Source of the DNA: an uncultured Agathobacter sp.
GTDB lineage: Bacteria > Bacillota > Clostridia > Lachnospirales > Lachnospiraceae
NCBI GenBank assembly: GCA_945910395.1
Contig: CAMDYX010000010.1
Span: 1 to 58,973 of the forward strand
Length of the DNA stretch: 58,973 nucleotides
Direction: 5' to 3'
The position numbers and the translations under genes are program-made. Shown one piece after another: positions 8,101 through 20,100 of the stretch; the first letter of the stretch is position 1, and each line of letters opens with the position of its first letter. Below the pieces are notes generated by a model, which saw only the letters and a list, made by a program, of their open reading frames with translations, ran no database searches and was not told where the DNA came from.

Positions 8101-11100
8101 GTAGCGGTGGTAGCGGTGACTATCAGTCTAGTGGTTGGAGTGGTAGTTCCGGTTCCAGTGCATCTTCCGCAGGTTATGTTTATAACTATAACGCTTCTAT
8201 GTACGTCTCTGGAGGAAGCGCTGGAAGCGGCGGTTCCGGTGGTTCCAATGGTGGTAATCTAGCCGGCGGCGGCGGCGGCGGAGGCGGCGGTGGCGCAGGT
8301 TATCAGTATGGCTCCGGCGGAGGCGGCGGAGGCGGCGGCGGTGGCGGCGGCGGTAAAGAAGAAAGAGACTGTAAAGCCGATTTGGCCGGCACCGGCGGAA
8401 AAGGTGGCAGCGGAGGAAGAGGTGCATCCTCCGGTAGCAGCGGTAGTGAAGGAAAGAAGGGAAGCTATGGAATATTCAATGGCACTTCCTCTTCGCACAC
8501 CGGTGGCAGCGGCGGCTCAGGAGGCGGCGCAAGCAGCGGAAGCTTGAGAACCTACAGCGCTACATTAGGAATTACCTATTATTCCGTTACCTTCCAGAAT
8601 GCGAAGAGCAATGGAGTCACGTACTATGACTTTTGCAATGCAAAGGGATCCAAATTTATCGTCGCACCGGAATATGCAGTAAAAAGCTCAAAAGAATACT
8701 TCCTTGGCTGGAGAATAAAGACAGTCGGAAAGACCATTGATACCAGCTATGAGCTGACTCAGACAACCAACAAGAGAATGTATCAACCGGGAGAGGTTAT
8801 CGAAATCAAACCGGGGACTTACGGTAATCTTGTATTCCAGGCTGTTTTAGAGCAGAAAGTAGGAATTCAGGCGACTTCAGAATATGAGCAGATTCCGGCG
8901 CTGCAATACAATCAGCCGACGAAATACTATTTATATGAGGTAAGAAGTACCTTGGATGGTGTAGCAACCTCCTTAGGAAAGAACTATACCATTAAAAAAG
9001 ATGATAAAGAGTATCCGTTGGCAATTGATTCTGAACCGGGATCAAACAGTACCATTTTAACCTCCTTGGGAACTTATGAGATTTTCGCAGATGGGGAAGA
9101 TACCGGCTTAACCGTAACGGGTGTGGAGTATGATGCCACAGTAGATAAAGCAACGGTTGGAACAGAAGTGCCATACGAAGCTTTACGTGTCTATGTGAAG
9201 GGATATACACCGGAGACTGTAAAATTAATCAGTACCACGACGAAGGCAGAAAATCCACCTACGTTAAGATATCAGGGACTGTGCGACGAAGAGGGTTACG
9301 AAGGTTACGCTTTGTATCGCTATGAGCGTCAGATTTTAGACTATAACGATCGTGTAACTGAATTGCCGAAGGACAGCTACTATGTATTGGTGGATGGCAC
9401 GTTTGTAGCTGCAACAGAAACCAACTGTTATTGGAAGAAAGAAAATCGGGCAGTTGTAAGCTACGATAAGTTCAGCCTTGTAGATGGAACCAAGACAATC
9501 TACTACTATTACGATGAAAATGATGAAGTAACAACAAGGGACGTTTATGCCCTTTTGGGAGAAAGTCCAATCGAACCGGAAACCGGTTTAGACCCTGTAT
9601 ATCTGCAGGAAAAGAACGATGCCGGTCTGTACAAATATAAAGTGGAATTGTCAGAGGATGTAATTACAGAAGAGAACACTTCGACTTATATTTATCAGAG
9701 CTCTCAGGGAAATATTAGCTTTGAACCGGTTATGAAGACAAGTGCTCCGAGTGAGCAGGAAACAAAAGAAATCGATGACAATACTTACTATGCATATCAT
9801 TTGAAGGTAGTGAAGGATGGAGCGGAACAAAACGAGGTTATAAAGGGAAGCGATGGAGAAGCGCTGGTTGTATATGTAGATAAGAACGGTGCCTCCATAT
9901 TACTTTCAGAAGAAACCTATGCAAAAATGGTTCCGGTTTATACCAATGTCCGGAAGATTGAGACCATTCCGCACTCTGTAATCGACAAGAATTCCACCAC
10001 CAAGGGTGAAGTGCGCGTAGATTATACCACTATAACCGTGGATATTGGCGGTAATGGAAAACTGGACAATGTTTCCTTAAAGAAAATTAGCAACGTAGAT
10101 GAAGAAGGAAGAATCAGCTACGGAGAAGTTATTTTCTTAGATTCCGTTGCAAAAGAGGGAGCAGACAGCCGTATCTATACGACAACCCGGTTAAAGGATA
10201 CGCAAGATGAAAAAACATCCTATGCACTGTTCATAAACGGAAGACCGGTCTATACCACAACATCTGTAGAAGTTGATGGTGTGGTAACAACACAGAAGAA
10301 CATCGTAACAACGGATTTTGGCGACAGCAATACAGTAAGAGCAAATGCCTATGATGTGAATGTTGTAACCAGATTGGATAGCAGAGCAGATTGGTTACCG
10401 GTGGAGGAAATCACGGTCAATGGAAACCCGGCAAAGAAAACAGAAAACGCCGGAATTTACACCTATAGTACCGTATCCGGAGACAATGCTACGGTATTTT
10501 CCATTACATCAGGTACAGATATCCAGTTACCACAGTTTGTATTGGATGTAAGCTCTAACGAAGCAGTTACGAAGTACATAGATTACTATAATGTGACATT
10601 CCATGATAATGTTCCGGGAAGTGCAGAAAACAAGGCGCTAAGAGTAGCCGTTCCTTCCAAGTTAATCGTAGCAAAAGGACATGAGGCAGAGCTTCCGGGC
10701 TTTTCAATCACGGAGGAAAAAACGGATACTTATGGTACATATACCGTATATGGCGATATCCCTACTCGTAGCGGATATACCTTCTTAGGCTGGTCCGAGA
10801 ATTCAAGTGCAACTGCGCCTACCTACACCATGGGTGATCACAATATTCTGGTAACGCAGCAGACAGAATTGTATGCAGTATGGCAGGTAAATACCTCCAT
10901 TGGCGGTACGGTTACATTTAATTATGGAACTATGGGTGCAAATGGTAATCTCATTTTGGCAGGTCAGGATAAGGATGAGACTGGTATCTATAATCGGAAA
11001 ACCTATGCGGTTTTAAAATTAGAAGCATTCAATGCTGAAGGAGAAAAGATTCCTGCACTGGGAGCTTTAGATAATGCTGCCACAAAATGGAATTATTACC

Positions 11101-14100
11101 GTCTGGTTCGTCCAAGTGAAATTGTTTATACATATACGTATAAGACAAGAGACGCAGAAACTGTCATTGATGTATTTAATAAAAATGCAACAGACCCGAG
11201 TCTGCCGGAAGAGAGCCAATGGGAACGCGCATATGAAACAGATGCTGAAGCAGCTGCTTTTGCAGCAGAAGACAATACAGCAAATCTTATCAAAACGTAT
11301 CTTGACTTGAAGACGAATGGTAAAATTATTGCTGGTCAGGATTTGCCTACCCAGAACATCTACTTTGTATATGACCAAACGGAAATTTATAACGATGCTG
11401 TTACTGTAAATGACGGTAATAAGGCTGATTACCTGTCCTTGTTACTGGGCGAAAAGGCAAAGGAAGGTGGTACAGAAGGCGAAAAAGAACCGGGATATGT
11501 TACTACACAGGATGGCGAAGGAAATGGAAGTCATGTAGAGGGCAAGATTGCTTATCCGCTTACAGGAGCAAGCTATTCTTATTCTTATTATGATGAGAGC
11601 AATGTGCAATCTGTTACGATTACTGTACCGGCAACACCAAGTACTTTATCAACAACTACAGTAGATCAGTATTTTGCGGATTATCGAACATATGAAGGAC
11701 AATATCAAAAATATTTGGAGGACAAAGCAAATACTACGGATATTTTCTTGAAATCAAGTAGTGTTCCGAATACCATTGCACAACCAGCGGTATTTAGTTA
11801 CCAATATAAATCCGGGGCGATTAATAAAACAGCAACAGTTGATATCAATGATAATGATAGTTGGAATGCATATGTAGGGCACAAAGAAAACGATGAGATT
11901 GTTGCTGGTTCTTTCTCATGCGAAAATACTATTTCAGAACAGCAATATACCTACCAGTATTATTCGGTTGTGACAGCAGCACGCCCGTCCATTTCAGCAG
12001 ATGCTGATGAAGCAACATGGAACACTTATAAGATTGCTTTGAATCAGTATATATCTGATTATAAAGCTTATAAAGAAAGCAGCTCATTGAAAGAAGTTGA
12101 AGCACTTTCCATTACTTTGGAGAGTGGTGAGTATACTTATAAAACCGTTAAGGTTCCGGAAGAAAAGAACGTAAAATGTTCCGTAGAAGTGACTGCAATT
12201 GCGGAGGATGGAACCATTACGGAAGCTCAAAAAACGTTAATCAATAAGTTCACGCAAGACTATACGGACGCACAGGCTGTAAACAATGAAAAAGGCTGGG
12301 TATTTAAAACCGACCTGCGCAGTGATCTTTCTTACGGTCAGTATCGTTATTCCTATGATAACGGAGCAGCAGTACAAAAGACTGTCCGTTTTAAGACAGC
12401 AGACTACGAGACGGAATTGCAGAAGTATACGGCATTCGTGGAGAAAGCGAAAGACAGTAGCTCACATATTTCTGATGTAACTGCACTTAAAACGGAAGAG
12501 CGACCATTGATCAGCTACAAGTACTCATATTACGCCTCAACCACTAGGGTTTCAAAATCGGATGCTAATTTTGAATCAGAGTATATAGGAAAGAAACTGG
12601 CAAGCGTGGGCGATGATGCGACAATAGAATTCTTGAAAGATTTATCAGGAGTAGAGGAAAGCTGTACAAAACTTGAGTATACTTGGGTTAAAACCCCGAA
12701 GGCAGTAGAAGTAAGAGCATTATCTTCTGAGAATAATCCAACGACGGATGATATTATAGCATTTTTCAATAATTATAAGACTGCAGAGGATGATGAAAGA
12801 ATTGAAGCTGGTGCAGAGAATACAGTTGAGAGCCTCAAAATAAATTACTCTTATCCTGACGAAAATGCAGACGGTGGTATAGCGACAGGAACGATAAAAT
12901 GGGGAGACGACGGCTGGGATACAGTAATGAAGCAGGAAAAACTGGCATTGTCATTGAATACAAAGACAAGCTGTTCCTACACTTATGTAATAAACGAAGA
13001 AATTCCGGAAACAGTAACCATTTCTCTCTTTGGCGAGGATGGAACGACTGCTACCAGTACCGCAGATGCAGATTTAGTAACTTATAAAGCACGTTTGGCA
13101 GATGCAGAGAATTCAGAATGTAAAAATAAGATTACTGTTCAATTACATCTGGTATCAGGAACAGTTAGAGGCGATGACTTTTTCTACTACAAGACAAAGG
13201 GAGATACTGCCCATAAGAATGTTTCTTTCGATGATTATGGCGAAAGCGAAGACGGAGGTACTGTAAATCCGGATGTACAGAAGGCCATTGATAAGTATAA
13301 TGAATTATCAAAATATGGTGCGGTTTCTAAGAACCTGGAGGTTAGCGTTCCGGTAGGACAGTACTCCTTTACAAATCTTCCAACCGTTTATAATGGTGAG
13401 ATAGTGGTATATCAGGTCAGTCTTGCAACTGATGTGGAGAGTAAGGAATTTATTACTTACTTGGAACGAAACACAGATGGTTTGCAGGATGGTTATAAAC
13501 AGAACTTTGTTTCCAAACGAGATGAAACCGGAACTCTGGACAAATATTATACGGTTGAAACGGAAAGTAAGCACGCTGATGTGAAGGATTCTGCTGGAAA
13601 TTCAACAGGAGAAGATGAGCGTGCAATTCAGACCGACTTTACCTTAAAATATCAGACTGGAACAAAAATGGTAAAAGTAGTTATTGAGACAGATGGTTCC
13701 TTCATAAATGCCACAGATCATTTGCCAACTCAGATTCAGGTATCTTTGAATGGAGTAAAGGCATCTGAGGAGTATTCTTTGAGTCTGTATCCGAAGGCAA
13801 AGGGAGACGGAAGCTATATCTATGAACAGACAGTAAAAATCCCTGAGAATGTGGATATTGATACTATGTCTATGAATAGAACACAATACAAATTCGGAAG
13901 TCAGCTAAGGAGTCCTTCAACAGTAGAGAACGATTTAGGATACTTTATCTATCGGTCAGAAGAAACTACAACAGAGAATGAAGTAAGAGTATTTAATGGC
14001 AAAATCGTTGAAAAAGTCGCAAATATTACCTTTGTGAAAGGAACTACAGAAACGGTTTCCAATATGCCTTCCGGTGCAAGAGTATTCTATGGTAAGAATT

Positions 14101-17100
14101 ATGTGCTTCCGGTAAATGTACCGGTGCGCAAAGGATATTCCTTTGAAGGATGGAGTGTAGGCGAACAGGTTTATCAGCCGGGCTACAGCAGTATGGTTAA
14201 TAGTGATGTTACCTTTACTGCAACATGGGAACCACATGAATACACGGTTACCTATGCAGAGGTAAATGACGTATCGGATATAGATGATGAAGCAAAATAT
14301 CCGAAGAAATTTACCTATGCTCAGGGTGGAACTTTTGAAGTTGGAATTCCTTCAAAATCTGGATACATTTTTGCTGGATGGGAAGCAAAGGGAGCTACCA
14401 TTTCAAAAAAGAGCGAGAGTGATTTGACAGCAATCGTACCGAGGGATGAGCAAAGAAATATTACGCTTACCGCAATCTGGAGAAAGGCTGCCTCAATTGG
14501 AATCCTTTATGAAAATATGGAGGAAGGAGAATTTATAAAGCCTGATGGAACGGATGCAGAGAAGATTGCCTTCTATCAGGAGAAAACAGATCAGGAGATA
14601 CCGGCAGCAAAGAGAACCGGCTATATTTTCAAAGGCTGGACAGTATACAATAATGGTGAAACACAGGAACTCGTTAATGGTGAGACGGGAGCTGTTATAC
14701 TTTCAGATATGACCTGTAGTGGCGAGTTAATCTTAAAGGCGAACTGGGAGCCAAGGAGATACGGATTCACCTACAAACTGATACCATATTGGGAAGGGGA
14801 TACGGACCAGACCATAGCAGATTTGAGAGTTGGAAAAGCATATACATTAGGTCTGGATGCGGACAACAATGAGACAAGGGCAGAAACAACACAGCATATT
14901 TATGATACCAGAACGCTCATTTCCGATCCGACCAATGCAGATCCATACTACAAATTTGCAGGATGGACACAGACGATTAATTCGAATATAACGAAGAATC
15001 TGGTCATTGGCGAACGGGATTATACCGATACGATTGAACTGACCTCTACTTGGGAACCGGAGAGATGGGAGATTGAATATCAGGCAGGTAAGGATGCAAA
15101 TGGTAAGGAAGTAACCGATGCAACCTTTAATTCAGGCAATCCAACCGAATATCTGTATGCGACAGCCTTTAAGGATAATCCAGATAGTGATAGTGATGGA
15201 GAACCTGATATTACTATTAATGGCAATAAGATTGAGAATCCGGTACGGGAAGGCTACAGATTTACCGGCTGGACGGTACAGCAGCAGTACGAAGTATTTG
15301 TGCCGAAGGTAGAAAAGCGGGGAGACGAGTATACGTTTAGTGAGTCCGGTACATGGAAGACCATCACAAAGGAGGTTGTACAGGACGCGGATAAGACACA
15401 CCTTTCATTTACAGAAGATATTTATGTGGATGCAACGGACGCAGATGAAGAACCTACAAAGAAACTGACCTCCGGAAATCTGCAGATTAAGGGAGCCTTC
15501 GAGGTAGAAAATGATGAAAGCGATACATCCTTCATCAAGGATATCTCTCTTTTAACACATGAACAGCTGGAGGCTATGCACAATGAAGAGGTAACTCTCT
15601 ATACGCAGAATACCAAGGCAAAACTGATTCTTACAGCAAACTGGGAACCATACGAGTACAACTTGATTTACCATGTGGATTATCCGGTGGAATATACACA
15701 GAAGGATTCAAACGGCAATCCGATGCCCTTTACAAATACCTATGATGGAAAATGGAACAACGCTTTTGCTTGGGACGAATACGTAATAGGGAATGCTGAT
15801 AAAGACAATAAAAAGGCAACAAAGAAGTATGCAATTGATCTGACTTTGATCGGCTTTTCCGGAGCTACAAGACCGGAAATGAGTCCTGATATGCAGGATT
15901 TGGTGGATACTGATAAAATCGGTGCGGTAAACTATAGTTTTGTCGGCTGGTCTGAAACGAAGCCAAACTTCGTTATTAATCAGGCAGTTTGGGCAGAAAA
16001 TCCGGATGTTACTGCACAACCGGAGGAAGACTACTATATTCAGGCAACCTACTATAAGACCGGAGACGACAGTTCCATTACCTATACCAGAAATGGTCGT
16101 TATGATGGAGATACCTTAAATCTGTATGCAGTCTTTGAGCGTGATGTATATCTGAAAGGAAACATAACGTTCAATTATTCCAATGTCTCTATTCACGACA
16201 AGGGAGACCTCTCTACGAAGGTAGTTGCAGAGGGTGACGATGCCGTTGATGAACTGACACTGACAGTTAAGCGAATCAACATGCTTACGGGAGAAGAGGA
16301 TAAGAACTGGACGCCGAATGCATATGAAGGTAAGAAAACCGTAACAATCCCGGTTGCAGTAAGTGAAAATAGACTTACCGGAAGCGCAAGCTATGATTTT
16401 GGTCATTTCCCTCGTGCAGATGAATTTGGTAATATTTTCCGCTATGAAATCGTCGCAGAGCCGATTGAAAACTATACGGAAGAGCGAGAGCTAACCATTT
16501 ATCCGGGAGAGGTAAACTTTATAGAAACCTATGCACCGGACCGCTTTGAGGCGTCCTGGAACGTAGCACTTGTACAGGGCAGAGGAGCAAATAAGGATAT
16601 CCCAGCAGCAATTAAAGTGATGCCGATGTACTTAAAAGACGGTGAGTGGATTGACCTCTTTAAGGAAGAATGGGTGGATGTAGAAACACGCTTTATCACG
16701 GAACTTACTTATGACCCAGAACAGTCTGCTTATGTAGGAGACATTTTCCTGCCAAGTACAAGTTTGGGTAATACGGATAAAGAGCGAATTTATAGTTACC
16801 GTCTGTACAAGGTTGGTTATGAATCAACGGATGGTACAGAACTGAACTGGAAATTTGCAGAATATGCAGAAGGCTTGAGCTTTGAAATGGGAAGCACCCG
16901 CGTTTCCAAGTCAAAGAACAAGGCAATGACAGGAACCATTACCTTACAGGATATTACGGCACCTGTTATTAAAGTTACCTATGCACCAAGCGAAGACGCA
17001 GGAACAAAGACGCTGACTACCGGAAATATTACCTTGGATGCTTCTGTTTCCATGACGGTTTCAGCAGTAGATGACTATCTGAAATCTCTGGAGTATTATT

Positions 17101-20100
17101 GGGGAGAACCGGGTGGACCGGCTGCGGAAAAAGTGGATGAAAGAAAATGGAAGACCATGGAAAATAACGATTGTGTTGTTCCGCAGGAAGGCAGTCAGGT
17201 GCTTTACGTAAAAGCTGAGGATTTGGACGGCAATGTAACCTATTTCAGATCCGGAACAATTACGGTAAAGGGCACTCCAACGATAGGCGGTGTTGATCCG
17301 GATAAGCAGAATGAAGAATATTATCCGGGACAGGGAATCGAGCTTCCGGGAAGTGATCCAAGTGATGGTGGAAGTCAGCTTCCGTTACCTACGGAAAAAG
17401 AGCCTGAATTGGAAAATACACAGGTATCCTTCAAAGATCCTGAGTCTGTAAAAGGTACGGATAAGGATGGTAACGAGTATGAGTACAATCCACAAGATAA
17501 GGGCATTACGGAAAAAGACCCGGATGGAACGGAATTTAAAAAGCAGTACCCGTCAAATGTGGTTACCGAAGAACAGCCTGGTGACGATGGTTCTACTTTT
17601 ACATGGACCCCGGATGAGACAACTCCTACAGATGGTGATGGCGCATTAAAGGAAGAAAAGCCGGATGGAACCGAGTATGAGAAGAAGTATCCGGATGGAA
17701 CCGTAACCAAGAAGGAGCCTCCACAGAACGATGGTGATCCTACTACTGTGATTACCAAGAAGCCTGCAAATCCGGAAGATTCTGATTCGAAGGAAACCAT
17801 TACAAAGACCTTTGATCTTGATAATAATGAGAAATATACTTATTATCCGGATGATGATAAGATTGAGTATAAGGATCCTGATGGTAGTAATACCTATGAG
17901 TTTAATCCAACAGGTGGACCAAATGGAGAACCACAATATACGAAGAATGGAATTCCAGAGAATCCAAACTCTAATCCGATTGATGATGAAATCAAGAAGA
18001 AACTTCTTGACGAAAGAGAAAATCTTTCAAAGGAAAAAGATGATATAGACAAAGAGGAAGAGATTCTTGATCAAGAGAAGGAGCGATTAGAAGAAAAGAG
18101 TAAGGAACTGGATAAGGTAAAAGACATCCTGGATGATAAGGAAGAGGGTACGACTCATGCAAAGGATGATAAGGATGACACAGATTATGAAATCGAGTAT
18201 GATTTGAAGAATCCTTCTGAAACACCTGCAAAGGACAGCATTGAAAAAATCACTCATACCGATAAGGATGGAAATAAGTATACGGAAACCTTTGATGAGA
18301 AGGGTAAGGGAAAAGATATTTCCCACACCACAAAAGATCCGAATGGAAACGATGTTAAATATCAGTGGATACCGGATGATAAAGACAATCCGGATGGATC
18401 AGGCAAATTTGTGATTACCGATCCGGACAATCCGGAACATCCAAGAGAGTATACTTGGACACCTAGCGGAGTATTCCCTGACCTATTACCTGGAAGCTTC
18501 TCACCGGAAAATGGTACACAGCCAGCTGAGCCTTCTGATGAGGAGAAAGAAATCTTCAAGGATCTTCGTAAGGAAATGGAGAAAATCAATGATCTGAAGG
18601 ATGATCTGACGGATCCGAACAAGAAGAAGGAATCGGAACCGGAAAAAGCAGTACCGGCTTTGGAATACCAGATTGACTTGGAGAATAAGCAGGTAATTGC
18701 AACGGACGGAGACGGTAACCGCTATGTATGGACACCGGATCCAACAGACCAGACATATCCAAATGGCAGAGGAACACTTACCATGACGGATAAGGATGGA
18801 AATCCGCTTCCGAATACAGAAGAGAACCAGAAGCTGGCACAGAGCTTAAAGAAGAAGTTGTCAGAGAAAGAAAGAGGTACACTTCCGTATACCGATAGTG
18901 ATGGAAATACTTATGATGTTGAATATGATCTAAGGAAACAAGATGTGATTACTCGGGTAACTGATCCGAAGACCGGATCGCCGGTAGATGATTCGAAAAA
19001 GGATGAGTTGGAGAAGGATTTGACCGGTGACGACGATCCAACAAAGACCGTGGTTCACTATAAAGACCCGGAGAAACCGGATCAGACCTACGACATCGAA
19101 TTACCGGATAATAAGGTCTCTACCAAAGATCCGGATGATGATATCACCTATACCTTTATTCCGAATCCGAGTGGTACGGAAGGTAAATTGGTATGGACAG
19201 AGGAAGATCCGAACGGAAAAACCTATACTTACACCTATGATCCAAGCGATAATGGTGGAAACGGATCCTTTAAGCGAACAGAATTAGATGAGAATGGCAA
19301 TCCGAAACCTGACACAACAAAACCTGTGCTAAGTGACAAATTGGATGATCCGGTAGGAAATACCACCTATGAGCAGCATAAAAAACAGATTTACGAAGAA
19401 CTGAAAAAGCACCAGATTCCACAGAATCCGGACGGCTCTTACAGATTGGATGAGCCTGGAGATTATGACATTGAGATTCTGGATAAGGATGGAAAGCCGG
19501 TAGATGATCCACTTAGTATTACCATTTTGGATGAAGATAAGTTCGGCGATGAAGATGTGCCATATCCGGAGAATCCAAACGCATGGCATCCAACCGGAGA
19601 AGAGGGAGAACAGGAACGTACCGGAAAGGATGGTACGGTCGAGACCGAAGTCCAGGGAGTATTAGACCCGGATAAGTTCTCATTCCCGATAGATGTTGGA
19701 GTAGAACCGGGCGGAACACCGCAAGATGGTAAGAGAAACAACTACACTAAGACGGTAACAAAGGGACCGGGAGCACCTGCTACCAAGGTTAACAATTCCA
19801 TTCAGGATCTGATTTTGGCAGTATTGACATTAACCAATGCTGATGGAAGTGCAATACCAAGCAGTAGTGAAGACGGTAAAATGATTACAGCAATGACGAA
19901 TGCACTTACAACACCGGGAAGCGAAGTGGATATTCTCACAACCGTTTCTGCACAGAGCGAATCTCAGGTTCCGACAGGATCCAAGAAACGTCTGAATACA
20001 AAGCTTGAGCAGATGGGTGGAGAGAAGATTGCATACCTCGATATCCGTATGAAGGCAATTGTTACCATTGGTAATGCGACTGCGACAGAATATCCGATTA

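Noticed and set aside
7978-8547. Several 76-94 residue open frames of Ala/Val/Arg-rich composition on both strands
   Set aside because: They are other-frame readings of the Gly/Ser codon runs inside the giant gene.
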